This document shows, piece by piece, positions 1 through 7,562 of a stretch of 16,076 bases of DNA. The stretch is taken from the NCBI GenBank assembly GCA_947303225.1, contig CAMYXG010000013.1, positions 1 through 16,076 on the forward strand. The letters are read 5' to 3'. Position 1 is the first letter of the stretch. Each line of letters begins with the position of its first letter. The DNA comes from an uncultured Caryophanales bacterium (GTDB lineage: Bacteria > Bacillota_I > Bacilli_A > RF39 > UBA660). The notes under the pieces are model-generated. The model saw nothing but the letters and a program-made list of their open reading frames with translations, ran no database searches and was not told the origin of the DNA. Made by a program: the position numbers and the translations under genes.

Positions 1-2
1 AA

Positions 3-2096
3 TATACAGGGGAACATCAAGATAGTATGGATCCAACAAAGTCTACAGAAAAGATTTATCATTGGTATGGAAGTAATGCTGAAAACGGAACAGCAATCCT
101 CAATAAAAACAATGTAGTATTTGCTGGTATTTGTTGGCAAATGATAAGAACAACAGATACAGGTGGAGTAAGACTTTTATATAATGGAGAACCAACTATT
201 ACAGAAGTAGATGGAGAAACACACTATGATTGTGGAACCAGTAGACCAGGAAAGATTGGAAGTATTAAATCAGAGACAAAACTTAATGGAAGTTATTACT
301 ATGGTAATGGTTATACAACTAGTGTATTAGGAAATACCACAACTTTCACATTAACTAATCCTGTTCAAGTTACAGTAAATTCATCGAATGCTTCAACAAC
401 AATACCAGATATTGCGGCTAATTACCCATATACATGTAAGAAAACTAGCGCAGATGGTACTTGTACGGATGCAGCATTTTATAAAGTAGATAGTCAGTCT
501 AGTAGTTATAATGCCTATGTCTATGCTTCAACTTATCGTGATTCTATAGGACGAAGTGCATATAACAGTAATTTTAATTCAGTAGGAGATGTAGGTTACA
601 TGTATAATATTCGTTATCTAGTAGCATCTACAAATATTAGAGAAAGTAATACTATGTTAAATAGTGTAACCTTAAGTAGTAGTACTTTAACTACTTATGG
701 AAACTATTATTTTGGAGATAGTTATACGATGTCAGGAAATAATCATGCTTTAACAAATCCGGTTAAAGGAAATACAATAACTGATTATCCGTCAAGCTGG
801 GTTGGAAAATATATGTGTCAGTCCAGCAGTAGTTCAAGCTGTAGCACAGTTTATTATATAAGTGCTATAGATACTAGTGGAACGAATCCCATCATTTACA
901 GAACAGACATTGCTTCGGGAAAAGAATATAATGATTCAACATACATGTATTTATTTGGAGATTCGATTGTGGATCAAGGTGATGGAACATTTGAGGTAAA
1001 GGATAATATCCAAGAAATAAATAAAAGAGATTGGAATACAGAGTATTCTTCGAAAGTAGGAAAATACGTGTGTATGCCAGGATATTATACGTATGACTCC
1101 ATAAACAACAAATATATTTGTAGTGATGGTGGAAGTCAGAACGTAGGTGTTTTGCGTTATATCACCGCAACAACTATCACAAACTTTACGGCTAACAGTA
1201 TCTATAAATATGGTTTTGGAATAGAAGCATATAATAGTAGTTACAAGCTAGTATCTAACAACAATGAAGATGGAACACTACAATATATTTATAACTGGCC
1301 TAATACTTCTAATTCAAGTTGTTTTACAAACCAAGGAGATACTATCAGTAATTGTGGTTATAAGTCACTTTCCAAAAGTCATTATACTTGTTATAACTTG
1401 AGTGGAGTATGTGATAATTATTATTATATCAATTATACTTCAAACTCAAGTGTATGTTCGGCTTCTATTACGGGAGGAAAATATGTTAGTACTGATTTAA
1501 CTGATCCTAATAATATCTTATATGAAATGTTATATAAGAGTGATGTGAATACTACAGATTCTACAATAAAAGCAAATATAGATTTGTGGTATCAAAATAC
1601 TTTGCTTACTGATTATGATGCTTATATTGATGATACAATATATTGTAATAACAGAAAGATAAGAGAGGTAAGTGGTGTAAAACAGTTTGGAGCATGGAAT
1701 CCAAATGGTGGAACAACAGATTCTAATTACTTTTTACAATTTAATGAATATAATGATACAAATGATTTAAGTTGTCCAAATGTATTAGATCAGTTTAGTG
1801 TCTCTAACACTAGTGCTCAGTTAACTTATAAAGTAGGGCTAATGACAAGTCCTGAGATGAATTTATTGAATCAGAATAACGTAAGAGTTTCTGCAGACCT
1901 TTACTGGCTGGGCTCGCCTTACTACTTTAACCACTACGGCGCTACCAGTCGTGGCGTGTACACTACGGGCTACGTCCGCTACAGCGTCGTCCTCGACAGC
2001 TATGGTGTCCGTCCGTCAGTTTCTTTGACGACAGGCACAGAATATGCCTCTGGAGATGGAAGCATGACAAATCCGTATGTAGTAGATACTGATTAA
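3..2096 (+). CDS. Cys-containing surface protein with C-terminal lectin-like DGR-target domain (5' partial)
   Basis: The reading frame is open to the left edge, and the first ATG (base 27) has only a poorly spaced purine stretch before it and no signal peptide after it. The gene therefore most likely starts outside the window. From that ATG, 689 residues are visible. Residues about 130-480 contain several spaced Cys-Cys units, each followed by an aromatic strand such as VYYISA or LRYITA, which looks like a repeated disulphide module. Residues 515-545 (WYQNTLL, IDDTIYCNNR) and 600-689 (YKVGLMTSPEMNLL, YWLGSP, GVRPSVSL, SGDGS, NPYVV) match the C-terminal domain common in surface proteins of uncultured Firmicutes, which I take to be C-type-lectin-like. 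Codons from residue 624 to 663 are abruptly GC-rich (see the variable-region entry). The likely role is an extracellular binding or display protein; its ligand is unknown. I am confident in the coding frame and moderately confident in the family. Confidence 0.85.
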   Translation, partial: YTGEHQDSMDPTKSTEKIYHWYGSNAENGTAILNKNNVVFAGICWQMIRTTDTGGVRLLYNGEPTITEVDGETHYDCGTSRPGKIGSIKSETKLNGSYYYGNGYTTSVLGNTTTFTLTNPVQVTVNSSNASTTIPDIAANYPYTCKKTSADGTCTDAAFYKVDSQSSSYNAYVYASTYRDSIGRSAYNSNFNSVGDVGYMYNIRYLVASTNIRESNTMLNSVTLSSSTLTTYGNYYFGDSYTMSGNNHALTNPVKGNTITDYPSSWVGKYMCQSSSSSSCSTVYYISAIDTSGTNPIIYRTDIASGKEYNDSTYMYLFGDSIVDQGDGTFEVKDNIQEINKRDWNTEYSSKVGKYVCMPGYYTYDSINNKYICSDGGSQNVGVLRYITATTITNFTANSIYKYGFGIEAYNSSYKLVSNNNEDGTLQYIYNWPNTSNSSCFTNQGDTISNCGYKSLSKSHYTCYNLSGVCDNYYYINYTSNSSVCSASITGGKYVSTDLTDPNNILYEMLYKSDVNTTDSTIKANIDLWYQNTLLTDYDAYIDDTIYCNNRKIREVSGVKQFGAWNPNGGTTDSNYFLQFNEYNDTNDLSCPNVLDQFSVSNTSAQLTYKVGLMTSPEMNLLNQNNVRVSADLYWLGSPYYFNHYGATSRGVYTTGYVRYSVVLDSYGVRPSVSLTTGTEYASGDGSMTNPYVVDTD
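1896..2015 (+). other. Putative DGR variable region (VR) in the surface protein
   Basis: Forty consecutive codons contain none ending in A, although A-ending codons are common in the rest of the gene. Within the core (1905-2015, 37 codons) 22 codons end in C, 9 in T and 6 in G, and 67 of 111 bases are G or C, about 60 percent, in an otherwise very AT-rich gene. The encoded stretch runs from YWLGSP to GVRP and is rich in Y, G, S, V and R. Runs of NNC/NNT codons near the 3' end of a lectin-fold gene are what adenine-specific mutagenesis of AAC/AAT template codons produces in diversity-generating retroelements. The steady end around GTCCGTCCG could be the initiation-of-mutagenic-homology side. 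No template repeat or reverse transcriptase lies in the window, so the assignment rests on composition, codon pattern and domain context. Confidence 0.7.
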
Positions 2097-2158
2097 AGAG
2101 TGAGATTTTTATAGATTTTTAAAATTTAATACATTAATAGAAGTAATGTTTCTAAGAT

Positions 2159-2193
2159 AAAAGAAAAGAATATCTTTCTTTTTCTTTTTTTTT
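2159..2193 (+). terminator. Possible weak intrinsic terminator after the surface protein gene
   Basis: AAAGAAAAGA, loop ATA, then TCTTTCTTT can fold into an A/T-rich stem with one bulged A, followed by a long T tract to about 2193. It sits between the TAA at 2094-2096 and the next gene. The stem is weak, so this is tentative. Confidence 0.4.
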
Positions 2194-2223
2194 GAGTTAT
2201 GATAAAAGAAAGGTAGGATAGAT

Positions 2224-3651
2224 ATGAATAAGAAATTACTATTATTGCTTGTTATTGTTATGTTTTTTATTACTGGATGTGATAAAAACGAAAAAAAACT
2301 TATTTTAGCCACAGAAGCAGGGTTTGCTCCTTATGAGTATTATGATAATGGAGAAATTGTTGGTGTTGATATTGATATAGCAAGAGAGATTGCAGATGAA
2401 CTTGGAATGGAATTGGAGATTAAAGATGTTGCGTTTGATTCTATTATTAATGAAGTAAAGACTGGGAAAAGTGATATAGGAGCAGCTGGAATATCTCATA
2501 CAGAAGAGAGAGCACGTGAGGTTGATTTTACAATTGATTATATGGAGTCTAGACAGGTATTAATTGTTAAAAAGGGGAGTAATATTCATAATCCTAAACA
2601 ATTAAAAAATGAAAAGATTGCAGTTCAATTAGGTAGTGTTGGAGATAGTTATTTAACAGAGGAATATCCTTCTGTTCGCTTGGTACGGGAAAAGAAGTTT
2701 TTAGCAGCAATACAAGACTTAAAAGATGATAAAGTACAGGGAGTTGTTATGGATGAAGTGCCTGCTAAAGAATTAATTGATGATAATTTAGTTATTTTAT
2801 CGGATGCTTTAGTTACTGATCATTATGGAATGATTGTAGAAAAAGGAAATACAGAATTACTAAATCAAGCAAATACGATTATTGGTAAACTTCGTGATGA
2901 AGGGAAAATTGATAAAATTCTTTTAAAACATATGGGAGTTAAGAGTAGTGATACTACTCAAAGTAATTCTATTCGAGATAAGTTTTACTATACAATTATT
3001 TATGATGGTAGATATCAATATATTATAGATGGATTTATTAATACGATTCTTATTGCTTTAGGAGCAGTTGTTGTTGGAGTATTCTTAGGAAGTTGTGCTG
3101 CCATTGTTCAAAATATTTATACAAATACAGGTAAGTTGAAACTTCTTCATTATTTATCTCGACTTTATGTAACTGTTATTCGAGGAACTCCTTCTATATT
3201 GCAGCTTATGATTATTTATTATGTTATCTTTAAAGCAACCTCTGTAAATATTGTTCTTGTCGGTATTATGGCATTTGGTATTAATAGTGGAGCATATGTA
3301 GCAGAAATTATTCGAGCTGGAATTAATTCAGTTGATAAAGGTCAAATGGAAGCTGGATATGCGTTAGGACTTCATTATTCTCAGATTATGAGACATATTG
3401 TTATACCAGAAGCATTAAAAAATATTTTACCAGCATTAGGTAATGAATTTATTACTCTAGTTAAAGAAACATCAGTTGGAGCTTATATTGGTATTATTGA
3501 ATTGACTAAAGCAAGTGATATTATTGCTTCCCGTACTTATGATTATTTCTTTCCTCTAATTTTAATTGCTTGTATTTATTTATTCATTACTTTAATTCTT
3601 ACAAAGTTATTTTCTTGGATGGAGAGGAGACTTAATCATGCTAGAAGTTAA
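2224..3651 (+). CDS. Polar amino acid ABC importer, fused lipoprotein substrate-binding protein and permease
   Basis: This 475-residue protein imports a polar amino acid across the membrane together with the ATPase encoded just downstream. Residues 1-19 are a lipoprotein signal ending in the lipobox ITGC, so the mature N-terminus would be lipidated Cys19 on the outer face. Residues about 25-240 are a type-3 periplasmic-binding domain (FAPYEYY, VGVDIDIAREIA, GISHTEERAREVDF). In this family the Arg of the TEER region and the Asp of VVMDEVP usually contact the ligand's carboxylate and amino groups. Residues about 265-470 are a HisM/GlnP-type permease with VIRGTPSILQL and the EAGYALGL coupling loop. 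Such fusions are known in Gram-positive GlnP-type importers. A GGTAGG ribosome site precedes the ATG. The 3' end overlaps the ATPase gene by 14 bases, indicating translational coupling. The exact substrate (Gln, cystine, Arg or other) cannot be read from the sequence. Confidence 0.93.
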   Translation: MNKKLLLLLVIVMFFITGCDKNEKKLILATEAGFAPYEYYDNGEIVGVDIDIAREIADELGMELEIKDVAFDSIINEVKTGKSDIGAAGISHTEERAREVDFTIDYMESRQVLIVKKGSNIHNPKQLKNEKIAVQLGSVGDSYLTEEYPSVRLVREKKFLAAIQDLKDDKVQGVVMDEVPAKELIDDNLVILSDALVTDHYGMIVEKGNTELLNQANTIIGKLRDEGKIDKILLKHMGVKSSDTTQSNSIRDKFYYTIIYDGRYQYIIDGFINTILIALGAVVVGVFLGSCAAIVQNIYTNTGKLKLLHYLSRLYVTVIRGTPSILQLMIIYYVIFKATSVNIVLVGIMAFGINSGAYVAEIIRAGINSVDKGQMEAGYALGLHYSQIMRHIVIPEALKNILPALGNEFITLVKETSVGAYIGIIELTKASDIIASRTYDYFFPLILIACIYLFITLILTKLFSWMERRLNHARS

Positions 3652-4363
3652 AGATTTAAAAAAGAATTTTTCTAATAAAAAGGTATTAAAGGGAATAGAT
3701 TTAAAAGTAGAAAAGGGAGAGATTATTGGTATTATTGGACCTAGTGGATGTGGAAAGTCTACTTTTCTACGTTGTATTAATTTATTAGAAAAACCTACTA
3801 GTGGTAAAATTTTCTTTCAAGAACAAGAGATAAAGGATAATTCTTCTTTACCAGTTTTACGTCGTAAAATTGGGATGGTTTTTCAACAGTTTAATTTGTT
3901 TTCTAATATGACTGTTTTAGAAAATATTATTTTAGCTCCTGTTAAATTAAAAATTATGAGTGAAGAAGAAGCTAAAAAAGAAGCAAGAAGACTATTAAAA
4001 GAGATTGATTTGGCTGATAAAGAAAGCTTTTATCCTTCAGAATTGTCTGGTGGACAAAAACAAAGAGTTGCGATAATTAGGACTTTAATTATGAATCCAG
4101 AAATTATACTATTTGATGAACCGACTTCTGCTCTTGATCCTGAAATGATTGGAGAAGTTACGAACTTAATGAGAAAGATTGCTGAGGATGGAATGACAAT
4201 GATTATTGTTTCTCATGAGATGAATTTTATTAAGAATTTTTGTAGTAGAGTTATCTTTATGGGAAATGGTAAAATATTAGAAGAGGGTACTAGTGATGAT
4301 ATTTTTCTTCATCCTAAGAATGAGAAATTAATTAGTTTTTTATCGAAAATTCATAATATTTAA
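3638..4363 (+). CDS. Polar amino acid ABC transporter ATP-binding protein
   Basis: This 241-residue ATPase powers the fused importer encoded immediately upstream. All the expected motifs are intact: Walker A GPSGCGKST at residues 34-42, Q-loop VFQQFNLF near 81-88, signature LSGGQKQR at 136-143, Walker B IILFDEP at 156-162, D-loop SALDP at 164-168 and switch His193 in VSHEM. The length and the sequence VFQQFNLFSNMTVLENI place it in the GlnQ/HisP/ArtP family of polar amino acid importers. Its ATG lies inside the last codons of the permease gene (14-base overlap), with GGAGAGGAG as ribosome site just before it. Nothing is missing and the pair should form a complete type I importer. The substrate is undetermined. 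Confidence 0.95.
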   Translation: MLEVKDLKKNFSNKKVLKGIDLKVEKGEIIGIIGPSGCGKSTFLRCINLLEKPTSGKIFFQEQEIKDNSSLPVLRRKIGMVFQQFNLFSNMTVLENIILAPVKLKIMSEEEAKKEARRLLKEIDLADKESFYPSELSGGQKQRVAIIRTLIMNPEIILFDEPTSALDPEMIGEVTNLMRKIAEDGMTMIIVSHEMNFIKNFCSRVIFMGNGKILEEGTSDDIFLHPKNEKLISFLSKIHNI

Positions 4364-4365
4364 TA

Positions 4366-4371
4366 TATAAT
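4366..4371 (+). promoter_or_regulatory. Possible internal -10 box before the DUF362 gene
   Basis: TATAAT at 4366-4371 lies 17 bases after TCGAAA (4343-4348, a partial -35 match) in the short gap between the ATPase and the DUF362 gene. The region is so AT-rich that a chance match is likely; read-through from the transporter is equally possible. Confidence 0.3.
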
Positions 4372-4390
4372 ATTAATAGGAGGCGATTTT

Positions 4391-5278
4391 ATGGAAAAGG
4401 CAAAAGTATATTTTACAAAGGAAATTTCATCAGATAGTTTACTTAAGTTATATGAGGCATTAGGTGTAGAATTAACTGGTAAAGTAGGGGTTAAGGTTTC
4501 TACTGGAGAAGCTGGTTCTAAAGGTTATTTAAAAGCAGATTTAATTGGTCCTTTTGTTCAAAAGTTTCACGGTACTATTATAGAATGTAATACAGCATAT
4601 CCTGGTGAGAGAAATACAAAGGAAGATCATTTAAAAGTAGCAGAAGATCATGGTTTTACTTCTTTTGCAGATGTTGATATTATGGATGGTGATGGAGAGT
4701 TTAAAATCCCTGTTCATGATGGAAACCATTTAGAATATGATATTATTGGAGAAAACTTTAAAAATTATGATTCTATTATTAATTTAGCTCATGGTAAAGG
4801 TCATGCTATGGGTGGATTTGGTGCTAATTTAAAGAATCAATCGATTGGTATTGCTTCTCGTAATGGTAAAGCATATATTCATAGTTGTGGTCAAACAGAA
4901 GATCCAAATGAATGTTGGAGTGTTAAATACGAACAAAAAGATTTTATTGAATCTATGGCAGAAGCAGCAAAGGCTGTTAGTGATTATCTAAAGGAAAACG
5001 ATAAACCAATTATTTATATTACAATTGCAAATGCTATATCTGTTGACTGTGATTGTGATGCACATCAAGGTGATCCTGTTATGGGAGATATTGGTATTTT
5101 TGCAAGCCTTGATCCAGTTGCAAATGATCAAGCATTTATTGATGCTTTATGGAATTCTACTGATCCTGGTCATACTAAAATGATGGAAAGAGTTGATAGA
5201 CAAGAGGGAAGACATATTACAGAATATGCTGAAAGTATTGGCTTGGGAACAACTCTTTATGAGTTGATAGAATTGTAA
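4391..5278 (+). CDS. DUF362 domain protein without the ferredoxin module
   Basis: The 295 residues match the DUF362 family (KVGVKVSTGEAGS, IIECNTAY, HGKGHAMGGFGANLKN, ISVDCDCD, DIGIFASLDPVANDQA). Many family members carry an extra 2[4Fe-4S] ferredoxin domain with CxxCxxCxxxCP motifs; none is present here. Five Cys remain (66, 166, 175, 220, 222), including the CDC pair after ISVD that is typical of the family, plus His138 in the glycine-rich loop. These could bind metal or a cluster, but that is inference, and the biochemical role of DUF362 is not settled. AGGAGG at 4379-4384 precedes the ATG. It lies 27 bases after the ATPase gene and is followed by a strong terminator, so it probably ends the transporter operon. 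Confidence 0.88.
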   Translation: MEKAKVYFTKEISSDSLLKLYEALGVELTGKVGVKVSTGEAGSKGYLKADLIGPFVQKFHGTIIECNTAYPGERNTKEDHLKVAEDHGFTSFADVDIMDGDGEFKIPVHDGNHLEYDIIGENFKNYDSIINLAHGKGHAMGGFGANLKNQSIGIASRNGKAYIHSCGQTEDPNECWSVKYEQKDFIESMAEAAKAVSDYLKENDKPIIYITIANAISVDCDCDAHQGDPVMGDIGIFASLDPVANDQAFIDALWNSTDPGHTKMMERVDRQEGRHITEYAESIGLGTTLYELIEL

Positions 5279-5294
5279 ATAATTAATTTGTATT

Positions 5295-5335
5295 AAAAAT
5301 AACTTTACTATGAATTTGTAAAGTTATTTTTTTTC
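5295..5335 (+). terminator. Strong intrinsic terminator after the DUF362 gene
   Basis: A perfect stem pairs 5295-5308 (core AATAACTTTAC) with 5318-5331 (GTAAAGTTATT), with a 9-base loop and a run of eight T at the 3' side. It ends the importer/DUF362 unit. Confidence 0.92.
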
Positions 5336-5347
5336 ATTTTAATTTTA

Positions 5348-5376
5348 TTGAGTTTCTATTTATTATTTGGTATCTT
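5348..5376 (+). promoter_or_regulatory. Probable promoter for the LPxTG-type surface protein gene
   Basis: TTGAGT (5348-5353), a 17-base spacer and TATCTT (5371-5376) preceded by TGG, an extended -10 arrangement. It lies between the upstream terminator and the ribosome site GAGGAG at 5384-5389. Confidence 0.5.
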
Positions 5377-5396
5377 TAATCTAGAGGAGTGGTATG

Positions 5397-6422
5397 ATGA
5401 AGGTTATTAGAAATCTTTTCTTTATTTTTATGATTGGTTTTATTAGTCAATCTATTCATGTTTATGCTATAAGTGGTGAATTTGAACATAATGATGTTCA
5501 TTATTCTATTGAAAAGATATATATGGAAGTTTACCAATCTAAATTAAATTCTAATCATGATTTTATTGGTTATGACGATACAAAATTATATACGATTGAT
5601 TTACCAGATACTTATACAATTGATCCTCAATATATTGATCGAGAGGATAGTAATGATTTTCCTAATATTTAAGATGATATCTTATTCATCAATCTTCATT
5701 TAAATGCTACTAAAGAAGATATTCTTACTTTATTAAATGAAACGGTTGATCCTTTGGATGAGTCTCATCATTATTATATTCGTATGAAGGTTGATTATAC
5801 AATTGATTCTGTACCAGATCGGTATGATTATTTCTTACAAAGTGAATATATCGATACGGAAAATGGTCTTCATTTTTCAAGTGATGGTGATGATAATTCT
5901 GTTGTAATTGATAGGGCCTCTTTGGGTGAGACTTGTTCTCAAGTATTTCTTAATTTTGAATATAAATTAGTAGATAATGTTGAATATTTAAATTATTCAA
6001 ATACTTATACTTCTGATATTCCAGTTTATTTTGACTTTTATTTAAATACTACTAAATTATCTACTGTTGATGAGACAAAAACCTATATTGTTGTTGATCC
6101 TGGAACTGATATTGATACAGATGATGATACGATTGTAGTCAATGAAAAATATGGTCTTACTATTTCTTTTATAGGTTATAATAATATTGATGAGTATGAA
6201 GAAGAAATTAGTCAATCATTTTTATCTACCATAGAAGATTTTTTTGATGACTTTTCTAAAGGAGAAGACACTACTGAAACTTTAGAAAGAGCTGATCAAG
6301 TTATTTTAACTCCTAATACTGGTAAGATGAAAAGTTCTACTCTTTTGTTAATTGGATTTACTATTCTTTCTTTAGGATCAACTATGGTTTATATTGTCAT
6401 AAAAAGAGGTATTCAATCATAA
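5397..6422 (+). pseudogene. Sortase-anchored surface protein interrupted by an in-frame TAA
   Basis: One continuous frame runs from 5397 to 6422 and is broken only by TAA at 5670-5672. Both halves are in the same phase, and the 27 codons between that stop and the next usable start (TTG 5754) continue as ordinary coding sequence. Of the tandem ATGs at 5394 and 5397, the second is better spaced from GAGGAG (7 bases). The product would begin with a signal peptide (about residues 1-24, ending VYA). An Asp/Tyr-rich extracellular region follows. The C-terminal sorting signal comprises TPNTG, a hydrophobic segment (STLLLIGFTILSLGSTMVY) and a basic IKRG tail, so the protein should be anchored by sortase to the wall. 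With the stop, the first fragment is secreted but unanchored and the second has no signal peptide. It could be a true nonsense allele, an assembly error or an inefficient read-through site. The extracellular domain is not recognised. Confidence 0.8.
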
Positions 6423-6456
6423 AAATAAAAACGTTTTTATGCGTTTTTATTTTTTA
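6421..6456 (+). terminator. Terminator overlapping the surface protein stop codon
   Basis: AAAAATAAAAACG (6421-6433) pairs perfectly over 13 bases with CGTTTTTATTTTT (6442-6454) across an 8-base loop, giving a hairpin with a T-rich 3' arm. The stop codon of the surface protein (6420-6422) begins at its edge. The hairpin contains the ATG at 6439, which argues against that ATG as a start. Confidence 0.85.
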
Positions 6457-6465
6457 GGAGGATTT

Positions 6466-7083
6466 ATGCGAAGATATTTTGAAGGAATAAAATTTGGTAT
6501 GGTTGTACAATTGATTATTGGTCCAATGTGTTTAATGGTTTTTCATACTTCAAAAGATATTGGTTTTCTTTCTACAATTCCATTAATACTTATTATTGCT
6601 TTAGTAGATGCATTCTATATTATTTTATCTTGTTGTGGAGTTAGTCGTTTTTTAAAGAATAAAATATATCGAGATGCTTTTCGAATTATAGGTGCTATTA
6701 TTCTGATTGTCTTTGGAATGAATACAATTTTTAATGTATTTTCTATTACGATTATTCCTTGGTTTACAATTTTTCCTAATATCAATAGTATTCTTTTAAA
6801 AGGGTTGATTTTGGCTCTTTCTAATCCTATAACTATTTTATATTGGGGAAGTGTTTTTTCTACTAAATTATTAAATGATCCTATGAAGAAGAAGGAATTA
6901 GTATGTTTTTGTTTTGGACTTGTTTCTGCTACTATTCTATTTGAAAGTTTTGTAGCAACTATAGGCTCTTCTTTTGGATTGTTTCTTCCTGTTTCTATTT
7001 CTAAGATGATTAATGTTATTATTGGAATTGTTATTATTATTTTTGGCTTTCAGCAATTAATGAATAAAGCTCATTTAAAATGA
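6466..7083 (+). CDS. LysE-family amino acid exporter-like membrane protein
   Basis: This predicted integral membrane protein of 205 residues has about six hydrophobic segments. The N-terminal pattern GIKFGMVVQLIIGPMCLMVF resembles the first helix of LysE/RhtB exporters (usually G-x-x-x-GP), and a later segment ILALSNPITILYWGSVF matches the family's second half (NP motif). LysE-family proteins export amino acids or related small molecules, and the substrate here is unknown. The ATG at 6466 is chosen because AGGAGG lies at 6456-6461; the earlier ATG at 6439 sits inside the preceding terminator. The length is typical. No promoter of its own is evident, so transcription may depend on read-through or on a promoter overlapping the terminator. 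The TGA stop lies inside a hairpin shared with the convergent Nudix gene. Confidence 0.82.
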   Translation: MRRYFEGIKFGMVVQLIIGPMCLMVFHTSKDIGFLSTIPLILIIALVDAFYIILSCCGVSRFLKNKIYRDAFRIIGAIILIVFGMNTIFNVFSITIIPWFTIFPNINSILLKGLILALSNPITILYWGSVFSTKLLNDPMKKKELVCFCFGLVSATILFESFVATIGSSFGLFLPVSISKMINVIIGIVIIIFGFQQLMNKAHLK

Positions 7084-7096
7084 GCTTATTTTATTT
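7067..7096 (+). terminator. Terminator between convergent LysE and Nudix genes
   Basis: AAGCTCAT (7067-7074), loop TTAAA, ATGAGCTT (7080-7087), then a T-rich tail to about 7096. Both convergent stop codons (7081-7083 plus, 7086-7088 minus) fall within the 3' arm, so the hairpin probably serves mainly the plus strand and may help in both directions. Confidence 0.8.
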
Positions 7097-7472
7097 GTGA
7101 TTTTATACTATGAAAAAATTCTTTTAAATTATCATATGAAAGTATTTTTTCTACATTTTCTATTTCTGTCCATATACATATTTCTGGGTCGACTGAAGGA
7201 CCTTCATGTTTTTTTAAATCATGTGCTAAATACATATGTGTTTCTACTTCTTCATTATCTTTTGTCTTATATTGAATTACTCCTAATTTTTTTTGTAAGA
7301 TACAGTCTCTTCCTGTTTCTTCTATTGTTTCTCTTATTGCGCATTCTTCTAAGGTTTCATTTTGTTCTAAATGTCCTTTTGGAAAAGAAATGTCTTTTCT
7401 TTTTTCTCGATAGACTAGTCCTATTAATTCTGTTTCTTTATTATATAAAATTGTTCCTGCTTTTTGTGTCAT
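7086..7472 (-). CDS. Nudix hydrolase
   Basis: This 128-residue protein carries a full Nudix box, G-HLEQN-E-TLEECAI-RE-TI-EE-TG, matching GX5EX7REUXEEXGU, so it should hydrolyse a nucleoside diphosphate linked to another group using Mg2+. The sequence up to the box (AGTILYN, ISFPKGHLEQNETLE) resembles bacterial diadenosine polyphosphate hydrolase-like Nudix proteins, but the substrate cannot be assigned. The start is set at MTQKAG because AGGAGG on the minus strand (7478-7483) lies just upstream. The longer frame to 7535 would put its first 21 codons over the promoter and ribosome site. It is transcribed alone, divergent from the tRNA deacylase gene and convergent with the LysE gene. Confidence 0.92.
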   Translation of the reverse strand: MTQKAGTILYNKETELIGLVYREKRKDISFPKGHLEQNETLEECAIRETIEETGRDCILQKKLGVIQYKTKDNEEVETHMYLAHDLKKHEGPSVDPEICIWTEIENVEKILSYDNLKEFFHSIKSQIK

Positions 7473-7491
7473 TTTATCCTCCTTTTTTATT

Positions 7492-7500
7492 ATTATAACA
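7492..7500 (-). promoter_or_regulatory. Extended -10 promoter of the Nudix gene
   Basis: On the minus strand TGTTATAAT (TGN plus TATAAT at 7492-7497) lies 20 bases before the start codon. No clear -35 is present, which fits an extended -10 promoter. The predicted leader is very short, with the ribosome site near the transcript's 5' end. Confidence 0.5.
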
Positions 7501-7507
7501 TCAATTA

Positions 7508-7536
7508 TTGAAGAATGTTTTTTCTTTTGGTACAAT
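7508..7536 (+). promoter_or_regulatory. Promoter of the YbaK/ProX gene
   Basis: TTGAAG (7508-7513), exact 17-base spacer, TACAAT (7531-7536). The start codon follows at 7563 after GAGGGTG. It lies back to back with the Nudix promoter. Confidence 0.6.
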
Positions 7537-7562
7537 AGTAATATCTATTTGAGGGTGATTCT

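Noticed and set aside
1896..2015. The GC-rich patch as a recent horizontal insertion or an attachment site.
   Set aside because: It stays in frame, continues the YWLGSP...GVRPSVSL domain without interruption, and its bias is specific to codon position (no A in the third base), which a random foreign insert would not give.
2109..2312. Minus-strand open frame between the surface protein and the importer.
   Set aside because: It overlaps the start of the importer gene and is low-complexity sequence across a poly-T region with no ribosome site.
6439..6465. Upstream ATG as start of the LysE-family gene.
   Set aside because: It lies within a 13-base-pair terminator hairpin and has no ribosome site; ATG 6466 follows AGGAGG at proper spacing.
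7081..7083. Mycoplasma-type code with TGA as Trp.
   Set aside because: Trp is encoded by TGG throughout, and the TGA at 7081-7083 ends the LysE gene inside a terminator hairpin.
7097..7498. Plus-strand open frame opposite the Nudix gene.
   Set aside because: It is low-complexity Leu/Phe sequence and an antisense shadow of a gene with a full Nudix box and ribosome site.
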